Origin: Gammaproteobacteria bacterium
GTDB taxonomy: Bacteria; Pseudomonadota; Gammaproteobacteria; Arenicellales; Arenicellaceae
Assembly (NCBI GenBank): GCA_003485905.1
Contig: DNHK01000281.1
Coordinates: 1-9,060 of the forward strand
DNA: 9,060 nucleotides
Direction: 5' to 3'
The notes beneath the pieces were generated by a model. The model had not been told where the DNA came from. It did no database searches and worked only from the letters and a program-made list of their open reading frames with translations. Of the stretch, positions 6,991 to 9,060 are shown piece by piece. The position numbers were made by a program, and so were the translations under genes. Position 1 is the first letter of the stretch. Each line of letters starts with the position of its first letter.

Positions 6991-7506
6991 TCAAGCAACG
7001 CTCAATTCCGCTTCAAAACCAAACAAGCTCATATCCTGAATACGTAAGGGATATAGTATTCCGTCAAGATGATCGCATTCATGTTGCACAACGACCGCAT
7101 GAAAGCCTTGGACCTCGCGCTCTATTCCTTCACCAAACTGATTTACCCCGCGATATACAATGTGTGACGGACGCTCAACATAGCCGCGCATACCTGGAAC
7201 GCTTAAGCAGCCTTCCCACATTCCTTGCACAGAATCTCCTAACACCTCAATTTCTGGATTTACCAATACTGTCTCGGGAACAGAGTCTGCATCTGGGTAG
7301 CGACTGTTCTCCTGCACCCCAAATATAACTACTCGCTGTAAAACGCCGATTTGCGGAGCGGCCAATCCAGCACCGTTTTCAGCTTCCATGGTATCGAACA
7401 AATCAGATACCAAACTGTGCAGCTCCGCGGTATCAAAATCTTTGACCTCGCATGATCGTTCAAGAAGCGTGGGATTACCCATTCGCAGTACTTCCCTTAC
7501 AGCCAT
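6991..7506 (-). CDS. def: peptide deformylase
   Basis: Removes the N-formyl group from the initiator methionine of new proteins in the cytoplasm, using a bound metal ion, usually iron. The 171-residue protein has all three family motifs: GAGLAAPQIG at 45-54, EGCLS at 98-102 with the metal-binding cysteine C100, and QHECDH at 141-146 with ligands H142 and H146 and catalytic E143. The segments EGCLSVPGMRG and QHECDHLDG resemble the PDF1A-like (mitochondrial and plastid type) branch more than E. coli Def. The gene is not next to fmt, so it may be an additional deformylase beside a def-fmt pair elsewhere; that is inference. The ATG at 7506 has GGGGA seven bases upstream. Divergent from the CsiV-like gene across 86 bases. 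Confidence 0.96.
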   Translation of the reverse strand: MAVREVLRMGNPTLLERSCEVKDFDTAELHSLVSDLFDTMEAENGAGLAAPQIGVLQRVVIFGVQENSRYPDADSVPETVLVNPEIEVLGDSVQGMWEGCLSVPGMRGYVERPSHIVYRGVNQFGEGIEREVQGFHAVVVQHECDHLDGILYPLRIQDMSLFGFEAELSVA

Positions 7507-7592
7507 TTATATATCCCCATAGACTATTAATTTAGCAAGCGTAGCGATTAAACCTGATAACATTTACTCAACGCAATCAAATTTATTCAACA
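7507..7592. other. divergent start region of def and the CsiV-like gene
   Basis: An AT-rich 86-base spacer with the start signals of both genes. For def there is a candidate minus-strand promoter, listed separately. For the plus-strand gene only a weak candidate is seen: TTAGCA (7532-7537) with GATAAC (7556-7561) at 18 bases, which overlaps the def promoter. No clear ribosome-binding site precedes the ATG at 7593. Confidence 0.4.
7547..7576 (-). promoter_or_regulatory. candidate sigma-70 promoter for def
   Basis: On the minus strand, TTGCGT at 7576-7571 and TTTAAT at 7552-7547 are separated by 18 bases. The -10 element matches five of six consensus bases and the -35 element three. Transcription would start near 7540, about 34 bases before the def ATG. 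A sequence-only inference. Confidence 0.35.
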
Positions 7593-8651
7593 ATGATGTA
7601 CGGCCCCTATACCAAACAGTGGTTCTTCACACTCACACTGCTTACGTGCTTGCCAGTGTTGACTAGCGCGCAAGTAAGCACCGAAACCGAACCCCAAGCT
7701 GCAGAAATAGAACAACGTTCACCTGCTTCATATGATTCTTCGATTGAAAATTTAGAGCCTGTTCCAGAGCCACACAGGGGTTACCTGATTGAACTCATTG
7801 TGTTTGAAAACACCCAACATTTGGAGTTAGGCAAACTCGATAACAACGACTATACCCTACCCGATGATCGCCCCACCAACCGCGCAGCCATCTATCCATC
7901 TATTCCTGACGAGTTATACACGCATCTAGATAGTTTGCAATTAAACACTCAATACCAACCAATTGCATACACATCATGGCGACAAATATCCAAACCGCGA
8001 ACTGAAAGCCCTCGTTTTCAATTGAACGAAATCTCTCCAAGTCTTACCGGGACCGTGATGGTCTACGACAACGTAATCCTGCTGTCTGAGCTAGAAGTTG
8101 AATATAACCCGGCACTTGGGACTGCGGCGACGAATATGAGTATTCTCGATATCCCAGAACAAAATGTAAATGGACTGCAGGGCTCGCAGATTAATAACGA
8201 CTTCACCACCGCTACCCAGGACGATGCAGCCTACAATGAGGCTTTAGCGACCAATGCTCAAAATATTGTGTCTAGCAACATGTTCGATGCAGCCGGGAAC
8301 CCAATTCCAAGAACCGAACAAGTCCCTTACACAGGCGAATTTTATCCCTCACCTCTCAGCACAGCACAATCGTATGTTTACCGCCGTGTCAGCCAGGACA
8401 GCGCGCGTTACCTGATAAATGAAAAACGTCGCGTTAAATTTGAAGAAACCCATTACTTTGACCACCCAGCGTTTGGCATCCTGTTGCGAGTGATTCGAAC
8501 TGAAATACCGGTAGATGAATACAACCTATCGACGGTCGAAGCTCTCGGCATTCCAGCATTTTCCACGGCTCGATCTGTTAGCCAAGGCTCTAGTAGTTTT
8601 ATTGATTCAAATCCAGCCGGCCCAGAAGCTGAACCAAACTACGAGCTATAA
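7593..8651 (+). CDS. CsiV-like secreted peptidoglycan-binding protein candidate
   Basis: Probably an exported envelope protein related to CsiV, which in Vibrio cholerae binds peptidoglycan and acts with LpoA to activate the synthase PBP1A. The 352-residue protein has a signal peptide: a short N-region with a lysine, a hydrophobic core at about 10-22, and a likely cleavage after LTSA (residue 26). The mature part has the family pattern as I know it: an opening strand YLIELIVFEN at 64-73, a central strand pair LTGTVMVYDN and VILLSELEVEY at 151-171, and the closing block EKRRVKFEETHYFDHPAFG at 277-295. Between residues 172 and 260 lies a stretch rich in Asn, Ala, Thr and Gln that looks like a flexible insert, and the end (about 325-352) also looks disordered. 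The cysteine at 19 does not make a proper lipobox. CsiV genes lie near mfd in several Gammaproteobacteria, as here, which supports the call. Recognition is by pattern, so only moderately sure. Confidence 0.7.
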   Translation: MMYGPYTKQWFFTLTLLTCLPVLTSAQVSTETEPQAAEIEQRSPASYDSSIENLEPVPEPHRGYLIELIVFENTQHLELGKLDNNDYTLPDDRPTNRAAIYPSIPDELYTHLDSLQLNTQYQPIAYTSWRQISKPRTESPRFQLNEISPSLTGTVMVYDNVILLSELEVEYNPALGTAATNMSILDIPEQNVNGLQGSQINNDFTTATQDDAAYNEALATNAQNIVSSNMFDAAGNPIPRTEQVPYTGEFYPSPLSTAQSYVYRRVSQDSARYLINEKRRVKFEETHYFDHPAFGILLRVIRTEIPVDEYNLSTVEALGIPAFSTARSVSQGSSSFIDSNPAGPEAEPNYEL

Positions 8652-9060
8652 CAGCCGTTCTGAAAGATCCCGATCTGCGCATTCCAAAAAAGGCCTGGGC
8701 GCATAGCCAAAATCATCAATCGCCGGGTAATTGTCATAGGCGAGATTAGAATTCATTCTATTTGCCATTTCAGCGGTATAAGCAAATTTTCCAGTGAGAG
8801 CCGCAACTCGCAGTGCGCAGCGATAAACTGGCAACGGAAGGCTTAGTACTCTGACCGGTTTATTTAGGGCTTCAAAAATCCTACACACCATTTTACGGTA
8901 GCTAAGTGTCTCTGCGCCCGCGAGTGTATAAACCTTACTGTATGTTACAACTTCATCTAATACTTTAAATACAGCGTCAACCAAATCCAAAGCGTGTACG
9001 GGTTGGCGGAGACCATCGGCTTTTCCAGCGACCACTGCAAAACTCCAGCGATTGATAAAC
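8646..9060 (-). CDS. NAD(P)-binding epimerase/dehydratase-like protein (NDUFA9-like), 5' part missing
   Basis: C-terminal 138 residues of an extended short-chain dehydrogenase-like protein; the frame stays open to the right edge, so the Rossmann-fold NAD(P)-binding part and the start lie outside the window. The segment DGLRQPVHALDLVDAVFKVL is the typical substrate-side block of the atypical SDR group that includes complex I NDUFA9-like proteins and NAD-dependent epimerases. VYTLAGAETLSYRKMVCRI and the following LSLPLPVYRCALRVAAL also fit this group. The exact substrate cannot be told from this part. A GTG at 9035 could be mistaken for a start but lies inside the conserved domain. The TAG stop (8648-8646) overlaps the TAA of the converging CsiV-like gene, a six-base tail-to-tail overlap. 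Confidence 0.8.
   Translation of the reverse strand, partial: FINRWSFAVVAGKADGLRQPVHALDLVDAVFKVLDEVVTYSKVYTLAGAETLSYRKMVCRIFEALNKPVRVLSLPLPVYRCALRVAALTGKFAYTAEMANRMNSNLAYDNYPAIDDFGYAPRPFLECADRDLSERLL

Noticed and set aside
7638..7670. Lipoprotein signal at the cysteine of the CsiV-like protein
   Set aside because: The residues before the cysteine (LLT) do not make a good lipobox, while a normal signal peptidase I site follows at LTSA.
9033..9035. GTG as the start of the epimerase-like gene
   Set aside because: The frame stays open upstream to the window edge, the upstream residues fit the family, and the GTG falls inside the conserved domain.

Overview
The window looks like a chromosomal stretch from a gammaproteobacterium of moderate GC content, probably free-living and perhaps marine. 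The evidence is the overall likeness of Mfd to the enterobacterial protein, the adjacent ispD-ispF pair, and a CsiV-like envelope protein, a family known from Gammaproteobacteria, a few kilobases from mfd. The species cannot be named from the sequence alone. Gene density is high and no RNA gene, insertion sequence, CRISPR array, prophage or long repeat was seen. Nearly all of it is housekeeping sequence.

Left part, minus strand (17-2063): an ispD-ispF-dUTPase cluster. IspD and IspF catalyse two steps of the MEP route to isoprenoid precursors. The third gene encodes an all-alpha dimeric dUTPase that clears dUTP from the nucleotide pool. IspD carries an unusual basic, low-complexity C-terminal tail, and ispF begins with TTG. 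The 175-base gap at 2064-2238 separates this cluster from the divergent mfd gene and holds a plausible promoter for ispD. The ftsB gene that often precedes ispD in Gammaproteobacteria is not there.

Middle, plus strand (2239-6502): a full-length mfd, the transcription-repair coupling factor, followed 16 bases later by a YgjP-type zinc metallopeptidase gene that is probably co-transcribed with it.

Right part (6515-9060): genes on alternating strands. A small protein with four hydrophobic segments (minus) follows a stand-alone peptide deformylase (minus). A secreted CsiV-like peptidoglycan-binding candidate (plus) starts divergently from the deformylase. Its stop codon overlaps by six bases the end of a converging NAD(P)-binding epimerase-like gene (minus) that runs off the right edge.

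The genes serve separate core functions: isoprenoid supply, nucleotide hygiene, coupled DNA repair, protein maturation and cell-wall assembly. I found no convincing undescribed multi-gene system. The points most worth a second look are the mfd-peptidase pairing, the IspD tail and the small membrane protein.
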